Below the pieces are notes generated by a model. The model saw only the letters and a program-made list of their open reading frames with translations. It had not been told where the DNA came from and searched no databases. A stretch of DNA of 64,000 bases, from NCBI GenBank assembly GCA_900312665.1, contig ONZQ02000002.1, positions 1,274,459 through 1,338,458 on the forward strand, given 5' to 3'. A program made the position numbers and the translations under genes. Shown one piece after another: positions 11,929-23,894 of the stretch (the first letter of the stretch is position 1; each line of letters begins with the position of its first letter). Origin of the DNA: Cephalotrichum gorgonifer. Lineage: Eukaryota; Ascomycota; Sordariomycetes; Microascales; Microascaceae.

Positions 11929-12360
11929 ATAGGGAGGTGGAGGGGCGCGGCTGAAGAGATAGAGTGAAAAGGGGGGGGGCTAAAATTCGTCGGGGCATGT
12001 TGTTCGTCTTTGAAGGGTCCGATGGTCTCGCGTACTTCGATGGGAAACAAAAAGGGAGGAGCGACTGGGGGACGGGACATATGGAAGGCGGCCGAGGTGA
12101 GCAAGAAGACGGGATGGAGGAAGGGGCATGCCTCCTGGTATCGGACCGTTTGCAAGGCACATAAAGGCAGCCACACTTCAAGGCAGTAGCACCACAAGCT
12201 AAGACGGGATCAATATTCCAATTTTTCATAACAAAATCCGCTTTGCCAGACAGCCGATAATCCAATCTGGTAGCTACAGAGCCAAGCATCTGTTATCCTT
12301 CTCCGTGCAACTGTGCCCACCCACCCTTCTTTCTCCTTCGTCATCTAGCACTTCAATCTT
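11929..12360. other. Intergenic, convergent 3' flanks
   Basis: Separates two convergent stop codons. The antisense frames seen here overlap the secreted-protein gene and show no domain. Nothing else is seen. Confidence 0.4.
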
Positions 12361-13476
12361 TCACATGGGTCCTTTCATATATATCGGCCCCCCACCATCG
12401 TAAAGCCCACGCGTATAATAAACATCATTAAGGTTACCCAAACCATTCCAAGCTAGCTCCTCCTCGTCCGTAAACATCTTCCTCGGAAACCACGCGCCGG
12501 TGAGCAGCGGGAACTCCCTCGGGGCGAAGAAGTGCTTCAGGGCGACCTCGCAGATGGATTCCCTTAGCCAGCTTAGCGACCGCGGGCAGTACTCCGGGTA
12601 TATGGATACCAAGTCATGCAAGTCCCTCCCCATCGCGTCCGCGACTTCGGGCCACTCGACCTTCTCTGAGCGCATACACTCGTCGGCCGACTTGTGCACG
12701 AGGTCGCATCCCGAGACGTACCTCTCGATATCCAGCAACGTCTCGGTGCAGTTCATGCCGAGGAGGTGGCACGCGCGGCCGATCTCGCTCCACGTCCTGT
12801 GGGGGTCCTGCTCGCGCAGCTCGATCCGCGCGAATAGTCGATGCCAGTACCTGTCCCACCCCTCGCGGCGACGAAAGTCGGCTACCGTCCTGATCCGAGG
12901 GATGAGCCTCCAGGAGCACTCGTCCAGCTTCTCGCCGTACCGCGCCGCGAGCACGTACTGCCTCAGCTCTATCAGCTTCCGCGGGAGGCCGTCCGGGTCC
13001 AGGGCGCGGAGGTCGGGGGCGCCATCCACGACGATCCTGTCGTAGATCACCCGCTCGTACAATGAGATGTACGATAGGAACACGCTATTGTCGTCGGGGT
13101 CCTCGGCCATCTCTGAGCTCATGGCCTCGAGCTGGTTCATAATGTCGCCCTTGTACATAATCAGGGTCCGCTCCCGAACCTGGGGGTGTTTGCGCTCCCA
13201 GCTCCGGAGCGCCTGGTCCACGAAGGCGATGCCTCTCACCAGGCGCTCCTCGTCGTAGTCGGAGTTCTTCTGGCGGGGCTTCGGTGGCTTGAGGTCCTCC
13301 TCGTTGTAGGGGTATGGCTCTCCCATTAGGAACATGTTTGCGTCCCGGCTAGCGATTAGGTGGAGTCTCGAGCGTACTAGCAGTTGGATGGCAATGTAAC
13401 GATCTCCGCTGTTGGCGACTAGGAGGTCTCTCTCTTGTGTTAGTGCTTGCGTGACGCATGCCACGCTAAGAGGCAT
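12361..13476 (-). CDS. Uncharacterised fungal protein, 371 residues
   Basis: Long single open frame on the minus strand starting at MPLSVAC. I do not recognise the family. The protein is soluble-looking, helical and rich in Trp, Arg, Glu and Asp, with no signal peptide or membrane segment. Notable clusters are EDLKPPKPRQKN near residue 60, a Trp/Tyr/Arg-rich patch near residue 210 (EGWDRYWHRLFARIE) and a late stretch PEYCPRSLSWLRESICEVAL. The acidic and aromatic composition and the absence of better frames on the other strand support a real gene. Introns in the first 100 bases upstream cannot be excluded, so the true N-terminus may lie further out. Confidence 0.6.
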   Translation of the reverse strand: MPLSVACVTQALTQERDLLVANSGDRYIAIQLLVRSRLHLIASRDANMFLMGEPYPYNEEDLKPPKPRQKNSDYDEERLVRGIAFVDQALRSWERKHPQVRERTLIMYKGDIMNQLEAMSSEMAEDPDDNSVFLSYISLYERVIYDRIVVDGAPDLRALDPDGLPRKLIELRQYVLAARYGEKLDECSWRLIPRIRTVADFRRREGWDRYWHRLFARIELREQDPHRTWSEIGRACHLLGMNCTETLLDIERYVSGCDLVHKSADECMRSEKVEWPEVADAMGRDLHDLVSIYPEYCPRSLSWLRESICEVALKHFFAPREFPLLTGAWFPRKMFTDEEELAWNGLGNLNDVYYTRGLYDGGGPIYMKGPM

Positions 13477-14918
13477 TGGTGATGTAGGCTCCTCGAGCCG
13501 TTGTGTGTGGTATCCAATGTTTAAGAATGGCTTGATAGTGTCAGGCCACAGAGACTCTTTGAGCTTTTGGTGTAGATATTGAGGATATTCCTATGCGCGA
13601 TGGGATATAGAGTTGGACGTGTGGGAGATGTTCGGATGCGGTGAAGGTAGTGAAGTGTTAACGATGACGGCTCTCAAGAATGACGTTTCGAAAAAAGCTA
13701 CGTCGATACAGCGTATAGCGATTGTAAAGAACGTGGAAAATCTTGAGGTTGATACCGAGATATTAGTGAGTGAATGAAGTGTCGGATTCCACAGCATGCC
13801 GGGGAAGGAGACGCCCGGGCGGCAAGGATTTACTTATACGCCAGAAAGAACCTTAACTCTCGAGCTGGAGTGATCCGGGACACCTATATAGTTCCTACCT
13901 CTCATTAATCGCAAAGTGTCTATTTTTTCTACAATTTGATGGTGTGAGGCCCAAAGAGTAGGTCATCTCCCGCTGCCAGCCGAAGTTGTAAACAAAACCT
14001 TGAAGAAGCTATCGTGAAATATACTTTAGAGACGAGTTCTGACCTCCCATGACCCACTGCCGGGAAGTGAATTTCCGTCCATGTTTATTAACTTTGTATA
14101 AAAGTATCATCGAGTACCGTCCTCCTCTAGGCCGTGGTGGGCGCTGGTATCTGCTGGTATCTTACTTCGTGGCAGCACGGAAGTAATGTACGTTGATGGT
14201 CTGGAGATGTGAGGCTGCACGGAAATTCGCCCACCGAGATACGTTCTTCCATCCATACACGACGAACCAAAACATCTTCGCCGCTAGGAAATCCACGGCC
14301 TCCTCATGATATTCACATCAACTTGTGCGCGATAGCATTTTCTGTTGTCCTGAGCTAGAGGTGATGGGCGCGGCCCGGGTAGGGACGGGGCTAGCAGCCA
14401 CGACAGAGCAAGTCCATCTCTTTCACATTTAGGTTTTTAGTTAACTCTCCCCTCTCCACGGACTGACAGTCTAATTTCATCGAAACCGCTAGAGGAGAAG
14501 CACATCTACCTCGAAAAGCCATGGGAGCTTGTCCCATCTTGCAGGAAGACAAAGTATTATGTAGCTCCTACTATTTTGTACTACCCGGAGTCAAGAGAGA
14601 GAGCTTGACGAACCGAGACTAACTGAGTACTGGCTACGCCTACCCCGTTTACAAAAGACTGCTTGGATTCAGCGTAATCAAGAACATTCAAGCATGGACA
14701 AGTAGGCAAAATATTAATATAATAATACACACTAATGAACCCAAAATTAGATTCCCGTTATTCCTAATCCTAATTAAGAATATTCTGTAAACTCCGTTGT
14801 TCCACTAGTGAACGCCAAACATGACCGACCCAACGCAATGAACGAGAGAGGAAAAAGCCTTGAAGTCAAACTCCAAACACGCGAGCATATGATGTGGTTC
14901 CCCCCTTCCCCCCCTTTC
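13477..14918. other. Gene-free stretch
   Basis: Lies upstream of the unknown minus-strand gene and downstream of the minus-strand Zn(II)2Cys6 gene. It is more AT-rich near 14690-14800 (runs such as AATATTAATATAATAAT). A 68-codon frame at 13591-13797 has no supporting feature. Confidence 0.4.
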
Positions 14919-16794
14919 TTAGATAACCAGCCTCGCGACCACCGCAACCCGGTCGAAAATCGGCTGCAGCGCCCTAAGATCTTCTGTAGGCGCCCACAAG
15001 CTCAACGTAACCGCGATCTTCAGCGCGGCATGGTACAGCAGATGGAACCTCCCGTGATACGGCCCTAGATCTCTCTCGCCGTCCCTTCCTTCCAGATCAA
15101 ACTCCCTCAGCATCTCCAGTAGCACCCTCCTCTCCGCCACCACGCCTCCAGGATCGCTCCCGGGCCTCAGCCTCGACACGTTCTCAAAGTGCATCAGCAC
15201 AAGCTCGCTGAGAACTAGCAGCCGCGCCTTGACCCTGGCGGCGCGGACCTCGTTCCTCGCTAGCCGCACGACCCCCATCGACCTCTCCGCCCTGCCCCTC
15301 CTCCAACCTTTCCCCCCCTCTCTCCTCCTCCTCCTCTCCCCTCGCGACCACTCCTTAAGAGTCCTCGTACATGCAGGCGCCATCCGATCGGGCGACATAA
15401 AGATCTTAATCATGAAACTATCAATCTTCGGGAAGTCCCCGTTCTGCGTCGGGATGACGTTCCCCCTCGCATCTAGATACGGCCTCGTAGCAGACTCATG
15501 CATGATCCGCATACCGCGAATATAATGCTCCGCAACCGAGACATAGTCCCTCTGCATCGTCTCGATGCTAATGAAGAGCCGGCAGCAGACCAGGGCAACC
15601 TCGCATGACCGCCGGTCCACGACGGAGAGCTTGCTCGTCAAGTTCACTATGGCGTTGTGGTACTCCTGCAGGCCGTGGTACACGGTGGGGACAGCGAGGC
15701 GGCCGTGGGGGAACTCGTGGCCGTGGTCCTCGAGGGTCTTGTAGAGGCTCCGGAGGGAGGCGAGGGCGTGCCGGACCGCGGGCTCGGACTGGCTTGCCTC
15801 AAGGGTAGTTCTCGCCTCGTGCTCGTAGCCCTGCGAGGTGGGTTTGTTGGTGAAGCGGGCCGCGAGGGCGGCGATGTCCTGGGCGGTCAGGGGCGTGGAG
15901 GGTGCCAGGACCGGAGACATCGGGCGGGGGTGTGGGGGTGGGTGGGGTTGGAAATGCCGCATCCCCTCCACCGCCGGCCGGTGGGGGACGGCCCTGCTGT
16001 AGGGTGTCTGCGGACCGCTGCTGGCTGGAGACGCAGCTTCATGTGGTACAGAGGCGCCGGGGCGGTGGTGATAAAGGGCGCCCATCCCCGACTGCGCAGC
16101 GGATGGAGAGCTGACTGGCGGGGAGACCAGATCCCTCTGCATGGTGCTAGTCCATGCGGCGGTAGAGGGATATGATGAGGACGACGAGGGAGATGATACC
16201 GTCGAAGGGGGGGTAGCAACGAGTTCGAAGGGCGTTGGCCGCCTGGACCTTGACGAGCTCGCGGGGATCGCACCAGTAGGGGCAGCTGGCGCCGATGGAC
16301 ATACCACTACAAAGGGCTGCTGCTCCCCAACCCGTCGTTTCCTCTGAGTCTTGGCCGGAGCCGGCTCGGCCGGCGGCGGCTCGTCCTCGGCGTCATCATT
16401 TGGGGACCACTGGACGATCCGGAATAGGTCCTCGTAGCCGTCACAGGTTCTGCCGGTGGAGATACATCGCTGGCAGCTGGGCTTGCCCTCGTCGCATTTG
16501 ACCCTCCGTGTTCTAAATGNNNNNNNNNNNNNNNNNNNNNNNNNNNNNNNNNNNNNNNNNNNNNNNNNNNNNNNNNNNNNNNNNNNNNNNNNCCGGCAGT
16601 ACCCCTACCCATATCATATCCACAGACACCAGGGAAAGGGGGCCTAAATTTAAAACTCACCTGCATGACGTACATCCCGTCTTAACCTTTGGCTTGTATG
16701 GACGTCTCCTGGATGGGGCTGGCTTCGAAGATGTCTCCAATGACGGCTGCTGAAGGGGCGGTGGTGGTTGTGGTGGTGGTGGTTGATTCGACAT
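14919..16794 (-). CDS. Zn(II)2Cys6 fungal transcription factor, zinc finger split by an intron containing the assembly gap
   Basis: Two exons by my reading: 16794-16661 and 16512-14919, giving 575 residues. Exon 1 starts MSNQPPPPQ, a proline/glutamine run, and ends KVKTGCTSC plus two bases before a GTGAGT donor. Exon 2 resumes after a TTTAG acceptor. Joined, the sites give CTSCRTRRVKCDEGKPSC followed by QRCISTGRTCDGY: a complete six-cysteine binuclear zinc cluster near residues 41-70. A Ser/Pro-rich linker follows, then a helical region (about residues 260-575) of the fungal transcription-factor type containing VSVAEHYIRGM. This is a nuclear DNA-binding regulator; the targets are unknown. The 73 N lie wholly inside the intron, so the coding sequence appears complete. 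The Arg-rich stretch near residue 430 is unusual. Confidence 0.82.
16520..16592. other. Assembly gap (73 N)
   Basis: Run of 73 undetermined bases. It falls between an exact GTGAGT donor (16660-16655 on the minus strand) and a TTTAG acceptor, so it interrupts only the intron of the Zn(II)2Cys6 gene. The real length is unknown. Confidence 0.98.
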
Positions 16795-18618
16795 GGTGGT
16801 GTCCTAACTCAACTGGGAAATAGGAACGAGGGGGAGGCGCGTGGGCAGGAAAGGGGGTGTTCTTGTTTTGGGCCACAGCGAGAAAGGGTACAGGGCAAGT
16901 TATGTCCGAACGGCCGTCTCACAGCAAAGGGCCTGGTTTGGCTGGCTGGCTGGACCTGGCAGGATAGGTGAACCTCGCCCTGTCCTGTTGAGGACTTCCC
17001 CCCCTTTCCACCGCCTCTCACCTTTCTTCTTTTTTCTTTCCCCCCTTAGCAGCCCACTGGGCCAGCTGTCTGCCGGAGCTGAAAGCCCCTTTGAGTTGGG
17101 TTGTGGCGGCGCCTTACCGAGTGGAGAACGCGTGGATCCGCAGCTCGGGGAAGACTTCCTTAACTTAATTGCGAAGAGGAAAAAGGAAAGAAGAGTTGCG
17201 CCCCGCTGAAACTGTCACTCGTTGATTCACCTCAACCTCACCTATCTCTGTGTGTCGCTCGTGTTCGACTTCCCGCGGCACCTCGTCGCTCAGGTTGGAT
17301 GACTCTGGTGTCCAGGCTGCACAGTCATAATACGAGTCCTTGCCGAGGCCGACCAATCCTTCTGACGAGACTCGCCTCCCACAGCGCCACCCTGGGCCGT
17401 CGCACCAAAGCAACAAGGATGGGGCCATCATCGCTCGAAAAGGCCTGAGACAGAATGACGCTAAACTATATTAGGAAATAAAAAGAGGGCCTGGTGATTC
17501 AGCCAATCACCGTCGTCTTGTGACGATATGTCCAAGCAGAAAAGATTCTCGTCAAAGTTTTACCGATGACGTAGATTACCCGTATTACATAATACTATTA
17601 TGTAATAATCCATGCACAAAAGCTTGACACACGTGAGCAAGAAGCAACAAAACCAGGTGCAGGAAGTTTGTGCCTGAATAATAGTACAAGTATTATTCAA
17701 GAATTGCGCGGCCGCACTATTCCTTTCTGAACACAAGCGCATACCATCTCTAATTACAAGTGCACCCGTACGTGGCCAACCTCCCCTCGTCGACCGAAAG
17801 CAGAACGGGTGTTGCATCTTTGCTACCCTCCGCCTGAACGTGACAATCCCAGTTTCATGCGCCGCCGAGGACCAGACAGGTCTGGCGGAGTAACTCCGCT
17901 CTCACGTGAAAACCCCTGTCCATACCTCCTACCAGCTATGTAAATCGAACCCCGCTGATTCGTCTCAAGAAGTGAGTGCTACGCTCCTCTACAGCCTTGT
18001 GGGCCAGTCATCCAATCAGCTGTTCAGCTCCGTCACACGGACCACACGTCGCCCATTCGGCCCGACCGAAGATGGAGCTATTCCTGAGGGGGCAGGGATT
18101 GTCCGGGGGGAACTGGGCAAGGCATGAAGAAGCGTTACATTCCCAATCAAAAAGGCGGGAAATTGGGTTTGCGGTAAAAACAAGTACCGTTTTTCTTTTG
18201 TGGGTCTTGCCCTCCTCCATGGTCGCTGCTGTGTGTGCTCCGCCTCCCTGCCGTCTCTGCTGCCCACCATTGTGAGAGGCGGGTTGCTCTCTAGTTAGGA
18301 GGGACCAAACTTTGTTTCTGTCCGGCTTTGAAGGCGTGGAAACAGCGATGAGACCCAGTTCGTGGGTGGACTCGTGCTTGTACTCGTAATAGTGTCTCGT
18401 CTTGGTCCGTGACGTGCTTGCCTACCCATACTCATACACATATTGGCAGGGTTAGGGGCGTTGAGGAATGCTCATGGAAGTTGTTGCTGCTTCCGCCCCT
18501 CCTCTTCGAGGTCGACAGTTGCATGCATGTTCTCTGGGCGGGCGTGTGCTCTCAGAGGGTCCTCGCTTCCCAGCCACTTGCTGCGTTTTCAAAGCCTCCG
18601 GCCATACCCATGCACAAT

Positions 18619-18688
18619 CTGCACTCCGCTCTCACTCCGCTTTTCACTCCGCGCTGCACTCCGCACTCCCCCCTCCCTCCGCACTCGG
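18619..18688. repeat. CACTCCGC-type short tandem repeat
   Basis: Imperfect array of GCACTCC/TCACTCC words, about seven copies at spacings of 8-14 bases. A related word (TCTGCAC) forms a second array at 60931-60982. Confidence 0.75.
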
Positions 18689-18984
18689 CTCCTCAAACGT
18701 CGATATTCGAACTCGGTCCTTCAAACGTCGCAGTCACGATGATCGCGGGCGCTTCGAATCACACTGTAGCAGCGCTAAGAAACAATTTCGACCGAAATGC
18801 ACCCTGTAAACTAACCCATCAGGGGGAAAAATAGACGAGAAGAGTTCTTTGAGGACTCCTGTGTGACGTTTGGTCGAAGCTGAGCTAAGCCAAGTCCAAC
18901 TCGCACGGGCATTGAGTTTGACCAAGCGCGGTGAGGATCGACGAAAGCATGTGGCAGACTACTTGAGCTCGTACTGGGACGAGT

Positions 18985-19220
18985 CCCTGAGCACCAGGAA
19001 ACAGGTGGGTGACTCCTGAGTAATAGCAGGACAACAGGCGGGAGACTCTTGTAGGAAAACAGGTGGGCGACTACTGAGCACCATGAAAATAGGCGGGAGA
19101 CTAATACACAGTACCGAGGAAATTAGGTGGGACACGACAAGTACGTAGTACTGAGTACCGAAGAAAACATGTGGAAGCTATGGAAGGCTAATATTGAGTA
19201 CCGATGGAGACATGGGCAAG
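18985..19220. repeat. Degenerate minisatellite
   Basis: About seven diverged copies of a unit resembling GAGTACC-GAAAACAGGTGGG-AGACT at irregular spacings of about 24-46 bases. The core is visible as GGAAACAGGTGGG, GGACAACAGGCGGG, GGAAAACAGGTGGG, GAAAATAGGCGGG, GGAAATTAGGTGGG and GAAAACATGTGG. Most differences are transitions. Confidence 0.7.
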
Positions 19221-19571
19221 GCCTGTCTGGGGAGGCGAGTGACAGACTTGCGGGCCCGCACGGAGTCTCCGATCTCCTCCACATCTTCTGTGTACTCCAT
19301 ACTCGTTCAAGTCATACTACATGTAGTAATAGTCGTAATCCTTGTAAGCAAGATAAATGGCCCACTAGGGTGACCCACCTGAAGCGCTTCAAGCACTCGT
19401 AAACCAAGCAAATACACTGGTGTGGTTGTACTACTAGCCACCTTGCTTAATGCGCTAACCCAACTTCGACTTGCTGAAATACGGGTACGAGTCGTTCCGC
19501 GTATGAGTACGACGACGTATCGAATCGACAACATCCAGGGCTCATCTTGGTTGGGCGGGGCGCGAGATCTT

Positions 19572-19602
19572 GGGGTCGGGGTCGGGGTCGGGGTCAGGGT
19601 CA
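19572..19602. repeat. (GGGGTC)n hexamer repeat
   Basis: Four GGGGTC units followed by variant AGGGTC. It has four runs of at least four G and could fold as a G-quadruplex. It is internal and is not a telomere repeat of the usual ascomycete TTAGGG type. Confidence 0.85.
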
Positions 19603-21415
19603 AAGTAATTCAAGGGTCGAAGACGACTCTGTCGGTGGCTCCGCCTCCCCGCATTAACGTCTTTGAATTTCGCCGACATCTTCAAGCATACCTTATGACG
19701 CTTGAGTAAACAGGGAAATCCTGTCCCCCCATCCCCAGACTCATCGGCCGTTTCGTCGGATGATGCGGAGAGAGGGTTTCCTGGCAGGGCCATCGTCTGT
19801 TCTGGGAATGGTGGTGGTTGAGTACATCGTGTGGACAAGTTGGAGGAGCGGACTTTCGGATGCACACTGTAAGGTACATGACCAGATTTTTTATTTTGTT
19901 ATTTACGGCATCCTCTATAGCAGAGATCTCCTGTAATAATAACACTCAGCAATAACCCCAAAGGGTACATTTTCGAGTAAGGCAGAGAATACATGGCGCC
20001 TCTGCATGTTCAGCAGGCCAAAGATGCGCGTGAAAGCGCTGCCCATCTCATTTTTTTCATAGAATCGCCGGTCATTTCGGCTTTCGGGAGCAAGCCTGGG
20101 AGGTCATCATTATAAAAGTGAGGATACGAGCAGAAAGCATGGAGGGAGAGAGTCATGTGTAGTCTCACAAGTCGGGCTTCCCTAGTGTCTAATATCCGTT
20201 TTGTCGGGAATTGTGGAGATGAGACAGCGCCTTTTCCCGGCAGATCGACCCAGAAACCCACTTGCCTTTACTTTTCCTTGAAGCCACTCCTGAGCTTCAG
20301 CTTGTGCGAGGCCAGCCTATTAGTCCCCTTATCTATCCGGAGCTCTTCAGTCATACGAGTAGGAGTGAGTACCTGCGCAAGCATGCAGGACGCCTCTACC
20401 CGTACGTCCCTCGGGCTCCTCGGGAGGCTTGATAACATTGGAAAAATGAAAACTGTGGCGCCGAGGCCCCATTTTTCGTCTCCATCGTGTTGCCTAGCGA
20501 GGCTTCACAGTCGGTACTCGTATGTCTATTTACTTGCACACCGTACATAGTAATTGGACACCAGTCGGCGAAAACGTGTAAGTGTACTGTACTCGTACTT
20601 GTAAGCTGTGGTAAAGCATGCTACAAGTACACGCTGGAGAGTGGCCCTTTGCCTTCATCGGGTGTACTCCCCTGGCTCTATTACCAGTTGAATTGGACAC
20701 GGTACACCGTCCTGTCGACAACCGTCCGCAGTCAGGAAATAGGCAAATAACAGGCGAGAGTAGTCCGAGGCAGTGATGGGAACAACATGTCAGCGGGCGT
20801 TGCCCGGATCCAACAAGTCCACCTTGTACAGCACAGTGCCAGATGGCACACTGTCCCGCGACCCACTTGAACCCTTTGTACCCCTTGTACCTTGGGGCTG
20901 ACCTCGCCACGCCCCGCCTTTGCTGGCCACAATACCCCAGGATTCAGGTGCCGTCCCCTTCCCCCTTGCCCCTGTCCCTTTTTCGCACCCAATACTCCTG
21001 GGTCCCCCCCATTTCAACCCACACCAGTGGATCATCTCACTTCTCCATCCCTCCCCATTTGCATTGATCTCCATCGCATCTGCAACTCTTTCCCACTCTC
21101 AACTCGCTGCTTCAATCCGCACCACTTTCATTTGAACAGCGCATCCGCCCGCGATTATTTGCCATCGACTACTCCGTTTATTCTCTCGACTGTTAGTCGT
21201 CTGATTGTTCGTCGGCGAGGCGATTTCTCGTTTTCTCGACTTCTCGACTCTTAGCCACCCTCCCCGACGCTCCCGGTCTGAATCAGATTTCGATGAACTT
21301 CGGCTCGCCAGCCGGCGACTGCCACGTTCCCCGTTCGCCGGCCATCCATCCGAGCGAATATTAAAACCACTCCCTCGAAACCACGTTTTGAAAGCACCCA
21401 CCGTCGTCAGCCAGC

Positions 21416-23894
21416 ATGTCTCTCCCAACGATGTCGAACGCCGCCGTCAAGCGAGCCTGTGACGCCTGCCACCGCCGCAAGGTCAAGTGCGATGGCGTGA
21501 GCCCCTGCCGCAACTGCTCCACCGCCCAACTTACCTGCACCTACAATGCCGTTCCTCAGAAGAAGGGCCCCAAGGGCTCTCGCGCAAAGGTCATCAGCGA
21601 GCTGCGCGAGACCCAGCGCCAAACAAGCCTCTACGCCCGCATCCAGAACCGCGTCACCGGCCTCACCCAGGGCCCTTCCCAAAACCCCGTCACCGCCGGT
21701 CCCTCGCCGGGCATGGTCACCTCGGAGCTGGTGAAGGAGTGTACCGAATTCTTCTTCGCAAACTTGTACGACACCATACCGGTTCTATCCCGCCAGAAGC
21801 TCGAGCAGGAGTCCGTGTTCATGGAGCAGAGCCGGGACGCCTACTGCCTCGCCACGACCCTGTGCGCGCTAGTCATGCTGCAGCCCGGCATGAACATGCC
21901 CGCGAGCGACCCCTATAACCTCGATATGATGGCCTGCTCAAATATGGTGGCTAGCCAGCTGCTTCTCGAAGAGGCGATGCGCGTGCGCGTTGGGTATGAG
22001 TACTTCGTTTCTCCGACCCTGAACTCCATCGTGACGAGCTATCTCTTCTTTGCGTGCTACCATGCGACCGAGGTGCACGACAGGGCGTGGTTCTACCTCC
22101 GGGAGGCCAGCACGATGATGCAGATGGCCGGCATGCACAAGGAGGAGACTTACATGGAGTGGGATCCCGTCGAGGCCTCACGGAGGCGGAGACTATATTG
22201 GCTCCTCTTCTCCACGGAAAGGTAATATACCCACCCTCTGGAAAATTTCCCGTCCCTGCAAAGGCCGTCGCGAACCATGCGCACGAACGAGATACTAATG
22301 TCTGAGACAGGGCCTACGCCATCCAGAGACAGCGCCCCGTCACCCTCCAGGCGACCATCAACCTCCCCAGCATGGCCGACGATCCCAGCGACCCCCAGGC
22401 CCACCAGCTCCAACCCTTCCTGTCCCTCGTCAGCACCTTCCGTCACTTCGATGACTCGCTCATCGCGACATGGAACAAGACCTCCGCCCAGTTCACACAG
22501 ACGTACACAAAGGGGCTAGACAAGCAGCTCAACGAGGCCGTCCCGACCTATCTCTGCCGGGATCCGCAGTTCAGCGACCTGGCGACATGTCAGTCGTGGC
22601 TCAGGAACACGCACTGGCAGCTCACGAGCCAGGGTGACGATGGCATCACATTCCCGTTCCCGGCCGAGATGGCGAGGAACATGGTCATGAACTGGGCCGC
22701 TCACTTCCCGGGCCAGGGCGTGCACCTAGTTGGAAGCGGATTGGTGCGTCTCCCTAATTCTCCAAAGCTCCCCTCCCTAGTAATCTCCCCAAGATAATAA
22801 CGATGATCTAACACTCCCCACCTACAGATTGAGAAGCTCTTCGAAGTCTCCAATGACACTGCTGCCGCCCTCGCCCACAAGCCCGCCTCCCGGGTCCCCT
22901 ACACCCTTGGTCTTCGCGAGCGTCTAGACCACCTCCTCAACGCCGTAGGCGCCCTACGCAACGGCGACGAGCGCTTCATGCCCCTCCTCTTCCACATGCT
23001 CTCCGAGGCTCTCCCGCGCCTCATCTCCCCTGTCCTCCAGAACGCCCCCGAGGCTGTGGCTGCGAACCTGGCCAACATCGACCTATTCGACGGGTTCGGA
23101 AACGCCGGCATGGCCCAGCCCCCGCCGCAGATGGGATTCTCGCTCGAGGGTGAGCAGTTCGCCATGGGTGACTACGAGAAGAAGTACAGCCCGGCGGAGT
23201 ACGACCGGAAGTTTTCCATGCCGTCCGTGAGCGGGAACTCTCCCGACTCGAGGGGAGGTGACACCTCGAATGGAAGCCTGCCCCCACACGGGACCCCGCC
23301 GGACATGGCACCCACGAGTTATGGAACATCTCCTCCCCTGATGTCGCCGGGGAGCGACTTCTCGCAGGGTGGTGTGAACGATTTCACAGCGTTCCCCGAT
23401 ATGATGATGTCGCGAATGGGGCAGAATAACCCTGCCAGTGGCATGAATGGGCAGACACCGCACCAGGGGCACTGTCCGATGCCCAATATCCAGGGGCAGA
23501 ATCTCGGGCAGATGCATGGACAGAACCTTGGAGGGCAGATGCACGGGAGCGGGCCTCCCCAGTGCCAGCCCCAGCCCCCTACCGGGCAGGTCAACGCGCA
23601 TAACCTAGCAAATAGGGCACCGGGGACGCCACAGCAGGGGATGCCGCAGCAGGGGATGATGGGGCACCAGAACAAGGGAATGCCGGGGCAGATGCATATG
23701 ATGCAAGGCATGAATCCGGGCGGGAACATGGCGGTGCAACTGCAGAGGTCCGGATCGTTTGCACACCCAGGGCAGGCGATGCCGAGGACTGTAGGAGACT
23801 ACAATATATTACAACGGGTAAGTCTTGGATGATTCCAGTGAGGCGGGATGAAGTTGACGGCATGCTAACTAAGGGACTCTAGCCGTATGTATAG
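21416..23894 (+). CDS. Zn(II)2Cys6 transcription factor, AmyR/COL-26(BglR)-like
   Basis: Exons by my reading: 21416-22221, 22311-22743, 22828-23817 and a tiny last exon 23883-23894 (Pro-Tyr-Val-stop). If the last intron (GTAAGT, GCTAACT, CTCTAG) is not removed, the frame stops at 23832 instead. The N-terminus carries a zinc cluster at about residues 14-42 (ACDACHRRKVKC, CRNCSTAQLTCTY), followed by PQKKGPKGSRAKVISELRE. From memory this pairing marks regulators of starch, maltose and glucose-related genes (Aspergillus AmyR, Neurospora COL-26, Trichoderma BglR). The middle homology domain includes STERAYAIQRQRPVTL. The last 200 residues are Met/Gln/Gly-rich and disordered. Family is certain; the orthologue is not. 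I infer a nuclear regulator of carbohydrate use. Confidence 0.82.

Larger units (their letters stand above)
16795..21415. promoter_or_regulatory. Long intergenic region between two divergent regulator genes
   Basis: 4.6 kb with no supported gene, lying between the starts of two Zn(II)2Cys6 genes pointing away from each other. It contains three separate simple-repeat regions listed below. The last 450 bases before 21416 are pyrimidine-rich, which suits a long 5' leader and core promoter of the downstream regulator. Its length is typical of the large upstream regions of fungal regulatory genes. Confidence 0.5.

Noticed and set aside
19572..19602. GGGGTC repeat as a telomere or telomere remnant
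   Set aside because: Internal, only four to five units, and not the TTAGGG repeat used by most ascomycetes.
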